Shown: positions 12,015-24,030, counted from the first letter of the stretch. The stretch: DNA of 64,000 nt from Antilocapra americana (GCA_007570785.1 ML664152.1:8052202-8116201); one strand, 5' to 3'. Made by a program: numbers and translations. The notes: generated by a model not told the origin, from the sequence alone.

Positions 12015-12440
12015 GTTCCAGTTTTACCAACTGCCCCAGTAATATTCTCTCTTGAACTCTTCCCACCTCTTCCCCCTCCTATACAGGATCTAGTTTAGGA
12101 TCAGTTATTACAGTTGGTTATCACATCTCTAATCTCTTTTAACCTGGTATCTATACCCAGTCTTTTTTGTTTTAATGCACTTGACATTTTTTGAAAGCAT
12201 TCAGTCCCTTTTTCCTTTGGGGGGAATTGCCTGACATTCCTAAATGATTAAATTCAAATTAAACATTCCAGCTGGGATATGGCAGAAGTGATATTTTGTC
12301 TCAATATATTATATGTGGTTTCACAATATTCATTTGGCCCTCAGTGGTGCTATTAATTTTGATCACTTGGTAATTACTATATAGTTAACATTTCCCCCTT
12401 TTAACTAATAAGCAATCCATGGGGGAGGCACTTTATTTTT
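12015..12440 (-). mobile_element. old L1M-like fragment
   Basis: The text around ttaaattcaaattaaacattc, gggatatggcagaagtgata and aactaataagcaatccatgg matches a common reverse-strand L1M 3' segment. Subfamily is uncertain and divergence high. Confidence 0.6.
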
Positions 12441-12454
12441 CTCAATTAAATGTT

Positions 12455-13060
12455 AAAAAAAAACAAAAACAATGTTGGATATACAGTAGGACCTTGTTAT
12501 TTATCCATTCTATACATAACAGTTTGCATCTGTTAACTCCTAACTCCCAATTCATCTCCCCACCACCCTAACAACCACAAGTCTGTTCTGTATATCTGTG
12601 AGTCTGTTTTTGTTTTGAAGATAAATTCATTTGCATCAAATTTTAGATTCCACGTATAAGTAATATCCTATGGTATTTATCTTCCTCTGTTTGACTTGAA
12701 AAGCGAAAGTTGCTCAGTCGTGTCTGACTCTTTGTGACCTCAGTGACTGTATATACAATCCATGGAATTCTCCAGGCCAGAATACTGGAGTGGGTAGCCT
12801 TTCCCTTCTCCAGGGGATCTTACCAACCCAGGGATCAAACCCAGGTCTTCCACATTGCATGTGGATTCTTTACCAGCTGAGCCATAAGGGAAGCCCAAGA
12901 ATATTGGGGTGGGTAGCCTATCCCTTCTTTAGCAGATCTTCCTGACTGAGGAATTGATCCGAGAGCTCCTGCATTGCAGGTGGATTCCTTACCAACTGAG
13001 CTATCAGGGAAGTTTATTTCACTTAATATGATAATCTCCAGGCCCATCCATGTTGTTGCC
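12455..13060 (-). mobile_element. L1 3' end interrupted by SINE sequence
   Basis: Contains gtaggaccttgttatttatc, then gattccacgtataagtaat, then (after the SINE) cacttaatatgataatctcc. L1 is collinear across the SINE at 12697-13012. Confidence 0.85.
12697..13012 (-). mobile_element. Bov-tA SINE with two tRNA heads in tandem
   Basis: A normal minus-strand Bov-tA (12697-12896) ends with its tRNA head (gagccataagggaagccc). It is followed directly by a second copy of the distal BovA plus a second head (12897-13012, ending ctatcagggaag). The order body-head-body'-head' points to a tandem dimer or a partial duplication. Confidence 0.8.
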
Positions 13061-13512
13061 TGGGGGACCAGTTACTCTTGTCTTCAACAGAGGAGATTTT
13101 GAGCACATGTAATTTGGTACAGTATTCCTGAGGGGCACTTTGATATTCCACATCTTTGATTCAGTTATTTCCCTTTCAGTAATTTCCTTAACAATTCATG
13201 ATGTCCACAAAGGTTTAGCTATAAGGACGCCCATCATAGGCCTGTTTCCAACTGAAAAAAACAAAGGCCCTCAAACTTTAAGACACTGAAAGATGAATTT
13301 TCTACTGATAAAATACTATGAAACAGCATTCACAGTATAATCTTATATATTACACAAATGTACACATACATAGACACAGAAGCTCTAGATGTTAACAGTC
13401 TTAGTGATGCTACAAGGTGGGATCATGAAGTGTTTTTCTCTTTTAAAAAAATTTTTTGTAATATTTTATACTACAGTCTATTTTTTTAAACATAGTTACC
13501 CTTTTCTTTTGC
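13061..13512. other. probable eroded L1 material
   Basis: The segment 13300-13440 (actatgaaacagcattcaca, then tgggatcatgaagtg) resembles the old L1M 3' untranslated region but is too decayed for a confident call. No gene is seen. Confidence 0.35.
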
Positions 13513-16258
13513 ATCCTCTTACACAGTCAAACAGGAGATGGCAAGAGTGAACATTGACATCTTAGGAATCAGTGAACTAAAATGGATGGGAATGGGTGAG
13601 TTTAATTCAGATTACCATTATATCTACTACTGTGGGCAAGAATCCCTTGAAGAAATGGAGTATCCCTCATAGGCAACAAGAGAGTCCAAAATGCAATAGT
13701 TGAATGCAACCTCAAAAATGACAGAATGATCTCGGTTTCTTTCCAAGGCAAGTCATTCAATATCAGAGTAATCCAAGTCTATGCCCCAACAACTGATGCT
13801 GAAGAAACTGAAGTTGACTGGATCTATGATGACCTACAACACCTTCTAGAACTAACATCAAAAATAGATGTTCTTTTCATCATAGTGGATTGGAATGCAA
13901 AAGTACGAAGTCAAGAGATAACAGGCAAGTTTGGCTTTGGAGTACAAAATGAAGCAGGGAAAAGTCTAACAGAGTTTTGTCAAATGAACACTCTGGTCAT
14001 AACAAACATCCTTTTCCAACAACCCAAGAGATGACTCTACACATGGACATCCCCAGATGGTCAATACCAAAATCAGATTAATTATGTTCTTTGCATCCAA
14101 AGATGGAGAAGCTCTATAATGTCAGTTAAAACATTTTGAAACTGATTGAAGAAACTTATTACAAAATTCAGGCTTAAATTGAAGACAGTAGGGAAAACGA
14201 CTAGGCTATTCAGTTATGACTACATCAAATCACTTATGATTATAGAATAGAGGTGATGAACAGATTCAAGGTATTGGATTTGGTAGACAGAGTGACTGAA
14301 ACACTATGGACAGAGATTCATGACATTGTACATGAATCAGTGACCAAAACCATCTCAAAGAAAAAGAAATACAAAATGGCAAAGTGATTGTCTGAGGACG
14401 CTTTCCAAATAGCTGAGGAAAGAAGAGAAGCAAAAGGCAAAGGAGAAAAGGTAAGATATATCCATCTGAATGTAGAGTTCTAGAGAATAGCAAGGAGAGA
14501 TAAGCAAGTCTTCTTAAGTGAACAATGCAAAGAAATAGAGGGAAAAACCAGAATGGGAAAGACTAGCGATCTCTTCAAGAAAACTGGAGATATCAAGGGA
14601 TTATTTCATGCAAGGATGAGCACAATAAAGGACAGAAATGGTAAGAACTTAACAGAAGCAGAAGAAATTAAGAAGAGGTGGCAAGAATACATAGAAGAAC
14701 TATATAAAAAGATCTTCATGACCCAGATAACCACAATGGTGTGATCAATCACCAAGACTCAGACATCCTGGAATGTGAAGTCAAATGGACCAAGCATTAC
14801 TATGAACAAAGCTAATGGTGGTAATAGAATCCTAGCTGAACTATTTAAAATCCTAAAAGGTGATGCTGTTAAAGTGCTGCACTCAATATGTCAGCAAATT
14901 TGGAAAACTCAACAGTGGCCACAGGACTGGAAAAGAAGAGATTTTGGGATTCATTCCAACCCCAAAAAAGGGCAATGTCAACGAATTGTCAATTATTGTA
15001 CAATTGTGTTCTTTTCACATGCTAGCATGTTCAGAATCCTTCAAGCTAGACTTCAGTAGTATGTGAACCAAGAACTTATGTACAAGCTGGATTTAGAAAA
15101 GGCAGAGGAACAAGAGATCAAATTGCCAACATTCTTTGTATCATAGAGAAAGCAAGGGAATTCCAGAAAAACATCTACTTCTGCTTCATGGACTATCTAA
15201 ACACTTTGTGTGGATCACAACAAACTGAAAATTTTTTTCTTAAAGAGATGGAAATGTCAGATCACCTTACCTGCCTCCTAAGAAATCTATATGCAGATCA
15301 AGAAGCCACAGTCAGAACTGGACATGGAACAACTGACTGGTTCAAAGTTGGGAAAGGAGTATAACAAGACTGGATATTATCACCCTGCTTATTTCACTTC
15401 TATGCAGAGTACATCATGTGAAATGCTGGGCTGAATGAATCACAAGCTGGAATCAAGATCTCCAGGAAAAATATCAATAACCTCAGATATGTAGATGATA
15501 CCACTCTAATGGCAGAAATTGAAGAGGAACTAAAGAGTCTCTTGATGAAGATGAAAGAAGAAAGTGAAAAAGCTGGCTTAAAACTCAAAATTTAAAAAAA
15601 AACAAACTAAGAACATGGCCTCCAGTCCCATTACTTCATGGCAAATACAAGGAGAAAAAGTGGAAGCAGTGATAGATTTTATTTTCTTGGGCTCCAAAAT
15701 CACTGTGGACTGTGATCACAACCATGAAATTAAAAGACACTTCTTCTTTGGAAGGAAAGCTATGACAGACCTAGACAATATATTAAAAAGCAGCAGCATT
15801 ACTTTGCTGACAAAGGTCTGTGTAGTCAAAGCTATGATTTTTCCAGTAGTCATGTATGGATGTGAGTCGGACCATAGAGAAGGCTGAGCACTGAAAAATT
15901 AATGCTTTTGAATTGTGGTGCTGGAGAAGACTCTTTAGAGTCCCTTGGAATGTAAGGAGACCCAATCAGTCAATCTTAAAGGAAATCATCCTTGAATATT
16001 CATTAGAAGGACTGATGTTGAAACTAAAGTCCAATACTTTGGCCACCGAAATGGAAGAGCTGACTCATTAGAAAAGATCCTGATGCTGGGAAAAATTGAG
16101 GGCAAGAGAAGGAAGCGACAGAAGATGTGATGGTTGGATGACATCACTGACTCAAAGGACATGAGTTTGAGCCAACTCCTGGAGATAGTTAAGGACATGC
16201 TGCAGTCCATGAGGTCACAAAGAGTCAGACTGGACAGAGTGACTGAATAACAACAACA
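13513..16258 (+). mobile_element. longest BovB copy: endonuclease, RT and C-terminus, inactive
   Basis: Collinear with BovB from the endonuclease to the 3' tail (gactgaataacaacaaca). The AP-like endonuclease reads best at 13726-14034 (VIQVYAPTTDAEETEVDWIY, then DWNAKV). The glycines usually flanking DWNAKV are replaced (VDWNAKVRS). The RT active-site box is readable at 15488-15499 as YVDD, where other copies here have YADD. Many stops and frameshifts (for example the stop at 14034) make it a fossil. The 5' untranslated region is missing. Confidence 0.92.
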
Positions 16259-16478
16259 TAATTCAACTGGATGATTGACCTACATTGCTTTTTTCCTAAT
16301 TTTTATTTATTCAGTCAGTGGGTTTTCTGAACTTATCTATAATTTCAATGAGAATAAGAAATACTCATATCTCAGGGTAGAATTAACACACCAAGAGCTT
16401 AGGAGGTAACAAAGAAGAACCACTCCCCTCACCATTGTCAAATACTTACACACAGAGACAAGCAAATAAGAAATGATG

Positions 16479-16768
16479 GAGCTTTACTGGTGGTCCAGTG
16501 GTTAAGAGTCTGTCTGCCAATGCAGAGGACATGGGTTCTATCCCTGTTCTGGGAGGATCCCATATGCTGAGGGGCAACTAAGCCCATGCACCACTACTGA
16601 AACCCACACTCTCTAGAACCTGTGCTCTGCAATGAGAGAAGCCACCACAATTAGAAATCCTTGTCCCCCAACTCGAGAGTAACTGCCGTTTGCTGCAACT
16701 AGGGAAAGCCTGCTTGCAACAGTGAAGCCTCAGGGCAGCCATAAATAAATAAGTATTTTATAAAAAGG
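16479..16768 (+). mobile_element. CHR-2-type SINE
   Basis: A tRNA-like head (tttactggtggtccagtggt) is followed by the long CHR-2 body (ggcaactaagcccatgcacc, then gagagaagccaccacaat) and an ataaataaataag tail. This is a cetartiodactyl-specific family. Confidence 0.85.
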
Positions 16769-16777
16769 GAAATGTTG

Positions 16778-16960
16778 GGGGCACTTCCCTGATGGCCCAG
16801 TGGTTAACAATAAACCTTCAATATAAAGGACATGGATTCCATTCCTGGTTGGGGAACTATGATCCCACATGTCTCTGGACAACTAAGAATGAGCACTGCA
16901 ACTAAGACTTGAAGCAGTCAAAAATAAAATAAAGAAAGAAATGTTAAAAAAAAAAAAAAA
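16778..16960 (+). mobile_element. CHR-1-type SINE
   Basis: A second tRNA-like SINE in tandem with the preceding one: cacttccctgatggcccagt, then ggttggggaactatgatccc, then a poly(A) tail to 16960. It is separated from the CHR-2 copy by only about 10 bp. Confidence 0.85.
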
Positions 16961-17984
16961 GGTAGGATCCGGGAGTGTCAAGGTCCTTTTAGGACACTTT
17001 TCTGACTGATAGTGAAACAGAAGGGTCACTAGATGACTCCTCAAAGTTGGCCTGATTGTTGACCTTCTTGCCTCACAATTAGGTCAACCTAACTTATTCC
17101 ACAAATGGAATTGACTAATCCATACATTCTTCATAGGCCACCCAGCCATGAAGAGGCACAGAGGCTAAGAGTGCCTACCTGTCCTGTCCAGTGTCCTCTC
17201 CCCCTCATTAGATGTAGAGAAAATTGGGACAACACCCTTAAAAAGCTGCAAGTGCTCTCTATTCAATGACATTTTGAATCAATGCTCATTTTTAAAGAAA
17301 TTGGTTCAGCAGTTTTAGCTGGTACAACCATTGGTATTCTGGAATTTCAGGGTTTTATTAAGTTTTACTACCTGAAGCTATTTTGCAGGTCTAATCAATA
17401 TCTGGTAGTCAGGCTTAAGACCTTTGCTCAGATGAAAACATTAATTTTGGAGTTGATCGAGTGGGTACTGTAACTATTTTGACTTGTGACATGGAGTGTT
17501 CCATCACCACGGATTCACCAGCATCAGCGTCTGACCCCTCAGATGCATATTCAGCTCTCTCGCTCTTTGAAGATGGGAAGCTCAGGTAGCCCTGCCACGA
17601 GAGCTCAGTTGCAAATATGGTGATGTCAACCAGAGCTCCAGTCTAGCGGCAGGTGACCCCACACCCAAGGCCTTCTTCTTACACTCACTCCCACACAGTT
17701 CTCATCAGGCCTGGCTCTTGCAAACCAGTCTTCTTTCCACTCTCTTTCCCATTTCAAGTGATGGGAGAAGAGGTGAGAAGTGGTGAATTTAAGAGACGTG
17801 ACACCCACCTTTTTTTTGCAGACTTGGGAGAAACTGCCTTTCAGAAAAGTTGTCTAAACTATGTCAACAGGTGTGGCCAGGGGAAAGTGACTCACTCTCT
17901 CCACAGCTGAAGAGAAGGCTTTTCCACCAGAATGATTACAAAGTTGGGGCCCTGCCCAGAATGCAGGCCCAGGAGTCCCCAGGG
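16961..17984. other. unannotated intergenic DNA
   Basis: No gene or clear repeat is recognised. The 60-85-codon frames overlap on both strands and show no recognisable domain. Confidence 0.4.
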
Positions 17985-18180
17985 GAGTGGCCTTCAGCTC
18001 TCAGCCCAGCTTGGCCATTCACTGGATATTTGATTTGGAGATGGCACATAGTCTCTGAGTCAAAAATCCTCATCTATAAGTAGAGATGGTAACAACAGAC
18101 TTGCAGGATGGTTGAGGATTAAATGAGAGGCTGTGTGAAAAACATCTGACATTGATGAGTTCAGTAACTGCCATGTGGTT
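17985..18180 (+). mobile_element. MIR SINE
   Basis: A decayed MIR: ggccattcactggatatttg, then ctctgagtcaaaaatcctca, then tctataagtagagatggta, then ttgaggattaaatgag. Confidence 0.75.
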
Positions 18181-18785
18181 ATTACCTTTGAGTCCTGAGG
18201 GAGAGAAGCCTTGATGAGGCCTGAGAGAGGGACTCACTGATTACTCAGTCAGCTTCATCCCCACACAAAACCTTCCACTTCTACATCTATTCCAATTTGC
18301 ATCCAACAAAACTAAGCTCATAAAGTTCTCTCTGGTCCCATTTTTCCTCTCAGTAGTTTTTCCTAGACCTCTGATACTTGCTCCAAGGGCAGGACAAGTG
18401 AAGCAAATACAGTTGCAAATATTACAAAAACAGTAATGAAACTTTGAAAACTTCAGATGAGCTAAAATTAAGCTTGTTTCATGTATGATCTTACCACGGA
18501 GACACTGAAGCAACGTATTTCTAAGGCAACTTAGAGCAATTTTTAATACATGTTTGCATCTAAGGCTAAGTCACAGCTCATAATATAGGAAAACAAATAT
18601 GTCAGTCTTTAAGGGAGATCCTCTGACTAAAAGAGTCAGGAGTCTGGAGATAATCCTGACTCCTCGGTTGTCACAGGCAAGTCAGGGGCCCGATTCTGGT
18701 ACAAGGTCTGCTACCACTTGTTTGCTGAGACCCTGACCTCGTCCCAGGCCCATCATTCCTCAGTGATCAAACAGGCTGATTATAT
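18181..18785. other. unannotated intergenic DNA
   Basis: No gene or certain repeat. A 90-codon minus frame at 18241-18513 has no recognisable domain. Confidence 0.4.
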
Positions 18786-18898
18786 CTTATTTATTTATTT
18801 TTTGGCTGTGAGGCATGTGAGAGCTTAGTTCCCTGACCAGTGACTGACCCCTTGTCTCCTGAGTGGAAGCACTGGACCCCTGGGGAAGTCTCAGACTG
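18786..18898 (-). mobile_element. CHR SINE fragment
   Basis: Begins with the reversed A-rich tail (tatttatttattttttggct) and continues through gagagcttagttccctgacc. The head is only partly preserved. Confidence 0.7.
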
Positions 18899-19036
18899 AC
18901 TACATCTAACGTGTATAGTTTTAAGCATTTTCTTGGGGGGCCCCCTCACAAGGACATAAAAACACTTTGTAATATAAAGTAGTACTATGTACATATACAC
19001 ATTACTATTATTACATTTAACTATTTGTTAAAAACC

Positions 19037-19190
19037 ATTGATTTATTTGGCCCAGTTATTATTGGGTCTTCTTTGTGGCATGCTGGATCTTTGTTGCAGT
19101 GTGGGCTCTAGTTCTCTGACCAAGGATCAAACCCAGTTCCCCTGCATTGGGAGAACGGGATCTTAGCCCCTGGACCACCAGGAAAGTCCT
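19037..19190 (-). mobile_element. CHR SINE
   Basis: Reads gtgtgggctctagttctctg, then accaaggatcaaacccagtt, and ends ggaccaccaggaaagtcctt, the reverse of the tRNA-like head. Confidence 0.82.
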
Positions 19191-19298
19191 TATTATTACA
19201 TTTTAATAAAATTTTCTCCAACGTGACTTGCTCTAGGGAGGTTCCCCAATAACTGGCCCGGGTGTCCTACATGACTTGCCTGTCTGTGCATCGTGCCA

Positions 19299-19452
19299 GG
19301 GGTTCTGAATCTCCACTGTGCCTTGTATTACCCGAGACTTAAGGAACACTGGCTTCTGGCGACCAGCCCCAGAGATTCTGAGGACATTGGGCTAGGGTTT
19401 TAGAAGCTCCCTGTGTGGTTCTAAGGTGCAGCCAACATTGATAAGCACTGTG
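19299..19452 (+). mobile_element. MER5A (hAT-Charlie) DNA transposon
   Basis: The central ccagccccagagattctgag and the distal aaggtgcagccaacattgat match the MER5A pattern. The terminal inverted repeats are decayed (ggttctgaa at the left, ataagcactgtg at the right). Confidence 0.65.
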
Positions 19453-19596
19453 TCAGGTAAAGGTAAAACTTACCTTTGTAAACCATAGTGAACGTTTCTT
19501 GTGTTTGACATAGTTTGGATGAGTCTCATCATAAAAACACATCTTGATGGCTCCTTGGGACCAGATCCTTGAACCTCTCTTTTTATGAGAAACGGC

Positions 19597-19786
19597 ATTT
19601 AAAAATTGTGTATTTATTTATTTGGCTGCATAGTGTTTCATTGCACCACGTAGGCTCTCTAGTTGTGGCAGAGGGGCTTAGCTGTCCCATAACATGTGGG
19701 ATCTTAGCTCCCCGATCAGGGATCAAACCTGTGTCCTTGGCATTGGAAGGTGGATTCGTAACCACTGAATGACCAAGGAAGTCCTA
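19597..19786 (-). mobile_element. CHR SINE
   Basis: Reversed tail (tatttatttatttggctgca), then cataacatgtgggatcttag and gatcagggatcaaacctgtg, ending at a head gaccaaggaagtcct. This is the third minus-strand CHR copy within 1 kb. Confidence 0.85.
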
Positions 19787-21470
19787 GGAAGGGGCATTTA
19801 ACAAAGAACTTTGGTTTATTAAATCACAATATTATTCCCATGGTAAGGGCATCCTCATAGTTACTGACTAGAGAAAAGGAACCATGTACACAGGGAGGAG
19901 ATGCTGCTTGTTCTAATTTTACAGGTAGACGGTCTAGTTTTTATAGATCTTTTCCTTATTTACTTCCTTTTCATCATTTCTTTGTCCTTTGCCTATTTCC
20001 TCTGCTTTGACTCATGTTTTCCTAAATATCTACGTCCTCTGTGAATACTATAACTCAGTTCTCTTCCTTAAGATGACATTTTAGCATCAGGCTGGTGGTT
20101 ATTGGCAGTTGGTAAAAACTCTCTGTTGGAGGAGGGGAGGGGCCCCCTCCTTACAATTCCCAGTACTCCTTTATGACGTGACACATCATGTTCAATGTTT
20201 TTGCAGTTAACAGATAAAAATGGACAGTCAACCAACAGCTGTGATGCCATCTTTGCTTCATCATCTCAACATACCATTTTAGATAAGGGCATTTATGTTG
20301 GATACCCAAGAAAGTCATTTATTATTATTCATTCTCATGAGTGGATTAATACAGTCATCCATGCATTTTTGTCTGGACTTTAGTGATGCAGTGTTTAGTT
20401 TCTTCTCAAATAAAGCAAACTCAATGCAGTGGCAGAACTTGATGGACATCTTATCCTTTTTCTTTAAAAATAACAACAAACTTTCTAAATGTCTTGACAC
20501 ATACTTGATGTTCATAAAAAAATCTGTTTTAGGAGAAGCAAGATCACAACTGTTACTTTCACTCTTTCTGTCAAATGTCAAGAAAGAACAATTAGGTGAC
20601 TCCCATGCTAGGCAAGTGGAGTTAGTCATTTATTTACTTTTATGGTGTTATGAGTTGCATTCATTGAGATTAATTTGGCTCATCTAACTTGAGCAGGCTA
20701 CCTCATTAATCTAAAAAGAATGAAAAACCATGCATGACAGGGACTGCTGTAAGTTCTCTGAAAGCAAAATTTAAAAGCAGAAAAGCAAATGATGGGGTGG
20801 AGGCTGGCAATCATGCACAACTAGGATTTTGGCTGTTTTCCAAAAGGGATGATGACACATCTGTTGGGTCCTCTCACTTCAGGGGGCCATGGGCAGGTGC
20901 TAGAGGCAGGATGCGCATAGTGGCTGTCTTGTACCATACGCTTTGAGGGATCATTGTTGTTTTGGGGGACTAGTTCCCATTAGTCCTCAGGAGTTATGAC
21001 TGGAAACTGGCAGATCTGGCTCTACAGCAAATACAGCAGTAACACTGGAAGCTGAAGGGGAAAGGTCTCACATTACAGAGGAATCAACTTGATAGAAAAT
21101 CTCTGAAAGCAGGGGAAACTTCACTCATCATTAGTCAAGTAAACTCTTCTGAGAAGAACTAGTTCCCGTGCAGAAGACAGGTAGCCCCCAAGTGACATGT
21201 GATTACAAAGCTCCCAACTAAAGATGTCTGCCTAGGGGGACTTCACAACACAAGACCTACTTCTGTCTGACTGTGTTTACCTGCTTTAGGGATAGCACTT
21301 CAGCAACCCCAGTATCAGTAACGTTCCCCACCTCACCACAAAAGTGCTTCATTATGAAATAAATTATAGAAACCAGATCACCACAAGCCCATTCTCCTGC
21401 CACACTTCCTGCAAGAGTGTGGGGGAGGGGACTTCCAAAGTAATGACTTTCAGCCAAAACTCACATTTCT
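19787..21470. other. unannotated intergenic DNA
   Basis: The longest stretch without a recognisable repeat in the left third of the window. A plus frame of 130 codons (20295-20687) overlaps a minus frame of 104 codons (20315-20629). Neither has a recognisable domain and both are AT-rich, so I do not call a gene. Confidence 0.4.
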
Positions 21471-21851
21471 GGGCATTTAAAAATGTTTTTATTGAACTAT
21501 AGCTGATTTACAATGTTCTGTTAATTTCTTCAGTACAGAAACGTAATGCAGGTATATCTACTCTTCTCCACTATGGTTTATCACAGGATATTGTTCCTTG
21601 TGCTATATAGGCCCTTGTTGTCTATGTTTTCTATACACAATAGTTTGCATCTGCTAATCCAAACTCCCAATCCATCTCTCCCCCGCCTCTCCTCTTCCTT
21701 GGCAACCACGAGTCTGTTTTCTATGTCTCTTTCTGTTTTGTAAATAAGTTTGTGTCATATTTTCAATTACACACATAAGGGATATTGTGTGGTATTTGTC
21801 TTTCTCTTTCTGACTTATTTTGCTTAGTATTATAATCTCTAGTTGCATCCA

Positions 21852-22392
21852 GTTCAGTTCAGTCACTCAGTCATGTCCAACTCTGCAACCTCATGGACTG
21901 CAGCATGCCAGGCTACCCTGTCCTTTACTATCTCCCAGAGGTTGCTCAAACTCATATCCATCGAGTTGGTGATGCCACCCAACCATCTCACCCTCTGTCA
22001 TCCCCTTCCCATCCTGCTTTCAATCTTTGCCAGCATCAGGGTCTTTGAAAATGAGTCAGTTCTTTGAATCAGGTGGGGAGCTTCAGTTTCAGCATCAGTC
22101 CTTTCAGTGAGTATTCAGCACTGATTTCCTTTAGGATTGACTGGTTTGATCTCCTTGCAGTCCAGGGAACTCTCAAGAGTCTTCTCCAACACCACAGTTC
22201 AAAAGCATCAGTTCTTCAGTGCTCAGCCTTCTTTATAGTCCAACTCTCACATCCATACATGACTATTGGAAAAACCATAGCTTTGACTACACAGACCTTT
22301 GTTGGTGATGTCTCTGCTTTTTAATATGCCATCTAGGTTTGTCATAGCTTTTCTTCCAAAGAGTGAGAGTCTTTTTAATTTCACGGCTGCAT
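21852..22392 (-). mobile_element. 5'-truncated BovB with 9-bp target duplication
   Basis: Runs from the 3' tail (gttcagttcagtcactcagt) to aatttcacggctgca. The duplication ttgcatcca is exact at 21843-21851 and 22393-22401 and lies within L1 sequence, so this BovB postdates the L1. Confidence 0.95.
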
Positions 22393-22453
22393 TTGCATCC
22401 ATGTTGCTACAAATGGCATTATTTCATTCTTTTTTTTATGGCTGAATAGTATT

Positions 22454-22473
22454 CTCTCTCTCTCTCTCTCTCC
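22454..22473. repeat. (TC)n microsatellite in L1
   Basis: About 20 bp of alternating TC replaces the short L1 segment that usually follows tgaatagtatt. Confidence 0.9.
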
Positions 22474-22530
22474 TTTATCCATTCCTCTGTCAATGGACAT
22501 TTAGGTTTTCTTATCTTGGCTATTGTAAAT

Positions 22531-23284
22531 AATGATAAAGTAGGTATGTTTTGATCAATTGGCCTTCCTGAGCTTTTCAGAATTTATAGAAGGTCCAGTA
22601 TTTATCTATTTTATAACTAATAGCTAGTACCAACTAAGGAAGAAATGTCTAATCTGAAAGAAGTTTGGTTACATAAAGTTCCCTTATTTCAAGACAAAAT
22701 CTAAAACAGTAGATCAAGTTCAAGCCCACTTGAACTTCATGTCTTCCCACCTACCCAGCAGCCAACACAGCTCAGGAGCTGGCCACTGTTACTACATGGG
22801 CGCCAAACAGAAAGGCAAGTGAGTGGCCCGTGTCCAGACCAGGTACTGCTTATCTATAGCAGTTGGGTTTTCCTCAAGTTGAATATTGAATGAAAAAAGC
22901 TGGAGCTGGAAATTGCGACCCAAGTTTCTTAGCAGATTACACATGTTTTGCTTAGCGTCTGTTGGACCAGGCAGACTTGGGCTTTTGTATTCCGTAAGGG
23001 TAGAGAAGGCATCTTCCTCTACCATCTGGCTCAGTAGAACTCATGTCACTTCTAAGCAACTGAAATAGTCTGCAGGAATGGGGCCCAATCTTCTCCAAAA
23101 ATAGTTACCTGTACCAGGTGCTGGTGGTGGGGAATGGGGTGGAGTGGTTTCTCTGCTCCCTGTTTGGCTGTAAGTGGCAGGGCTCACATTTGTGATCCTA
23201 AGAGGTGATCAGAAAATTTCTCCTTCAAACTCAAATGCAGACACACAGTCCATCTGCAGTTATAGTGGGGAAGAACCTTTGTAT
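22531..23284. other. unannotated intergenic DNA up to the gap
   Basis: No gene or confident repeat. Open frames that run into the N tract are artefacts of masked codons. Confidence 0.4.
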
Positions 23285-23384
23285 NNNNNNNNNNNNNNNN
23301 NNNNNNNNNNNNNNNNNNNNNNNNNNNNNNNNNNNNNNNNNNNNNNNNNNNNNNNNNNNNNNNNNNNNNNNNNNNNNNNNNNNN
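23285..23384. other. assembly gap (100 N)
   Basis: Exactly 100 N, the customary placeholder for a gap of unknown size. The right flank enters directly into the 3' untranslated region of a young minus-strand L1, so the missing piece probably holds the L1 poly(A) end and its target duplication. Confidence 0.99.
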
Positions 23385-23909
23385 TATTCTATACATCTGC
23401 GTTCCTTTTGTTGTCTCCCATGTTGGGTTCTTGTTACCGTCTTTCTAAATTCCATATATATGCGTTAATATACTGTATTGTTGTTTTTGCTTTCTGGCTT
23501 ACTTCACTCTGGATAATGGGCTCCAGTTTCATCCATCTGAGTAGAATTGCTTCAAATGAATTTTTTTTTAATGCTGAGTAATATTCCATTGTGTATATGT
23601 ACCACAGCTTTCTTATCCATTCGTCAGTTGATGGGCATCTAGGTTGCTTCCATGTCTTGGCTATTGTAAACAATGCAGCGATGAACATTGGGGTACATGT
23701 GGCTCTTTCAATTCTGGTTTCCTCGGTGTATATGCCCAGTAGTGGGATTGCTGGGTCATATGGCAGGTCTATTTGCACCTTTTTAAGGAACCTCCACACT
23801 GTTTTCCATAGTGGCTGTACTAGTTTGCATTCCCACCAACAGTGTAAGAGGGTTCCCTTTTCTCCACATCCTCTCCAGCATTTATTGCTTGTAGACTTTT
23901 GGATTTGAC
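23385..23909 (-). mobile_element. young bovine-type L1 3' part
   Basis: Well preserved: tctatacatctgcgttcctt, then ttccatatatatgcgttaat, then atatgcccagtagtgggatt, then tttgcattcccaccaacagt. It is 5'-truncated at about 23905, where an ERV LTR begins. It is close in sequence to the L1 piece at 36621-37026. Confidence 0.92.
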
Positions 23910-24030
23910 TGTTAGTTAATCACCAAAGGCATGTTGCCTATAAGTTTATATTTTACATAATGGCCCATCTTTGGGAACCCTGCCTCCCAGGAAATGAGCA
24001 TTAAGGTAAAATACCTTCGTTTGTTTGGAG
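23910..24030 (+). mobile_element. 5' fragment of a ruminant ERV LTR
   Basis: tgttagttaatcaccaaagg, then cataatggcccatctttggg, then aatgagcattaaggtaaaat: the same LTR family as 29424-29821, keeping only the first about 120 bp. It begins with the LTR's TG right at the L1 junction. Confidence 0.75.

Larger units (their letters stand above)
21471..22530 (-). mobile_element. L1 3' end carrying a BovB insertion
   Basis: Contains tatagctgatttacaatgtt, then acacaatagtttgcatctgc, then (beyond the BovB) atgttgctacaaatggcatt and caatggacatttagg. L1 is collinear once 21852-22401 is removed. Confidence 0.9.

Noticed and set aside
20295..20687. 130-codon plus frame overlapping a 104-codon minus frame
   Set aside because: Both strands are open in AT-rich DNA, and there is no recognisable domain, splice context or poly(A) support. 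Chance is the simplest explanation.
23174..23581. 135-codon frame crossing the N tract
   Set aside because: The 100 N hide any stops and the right half is reverse L1.
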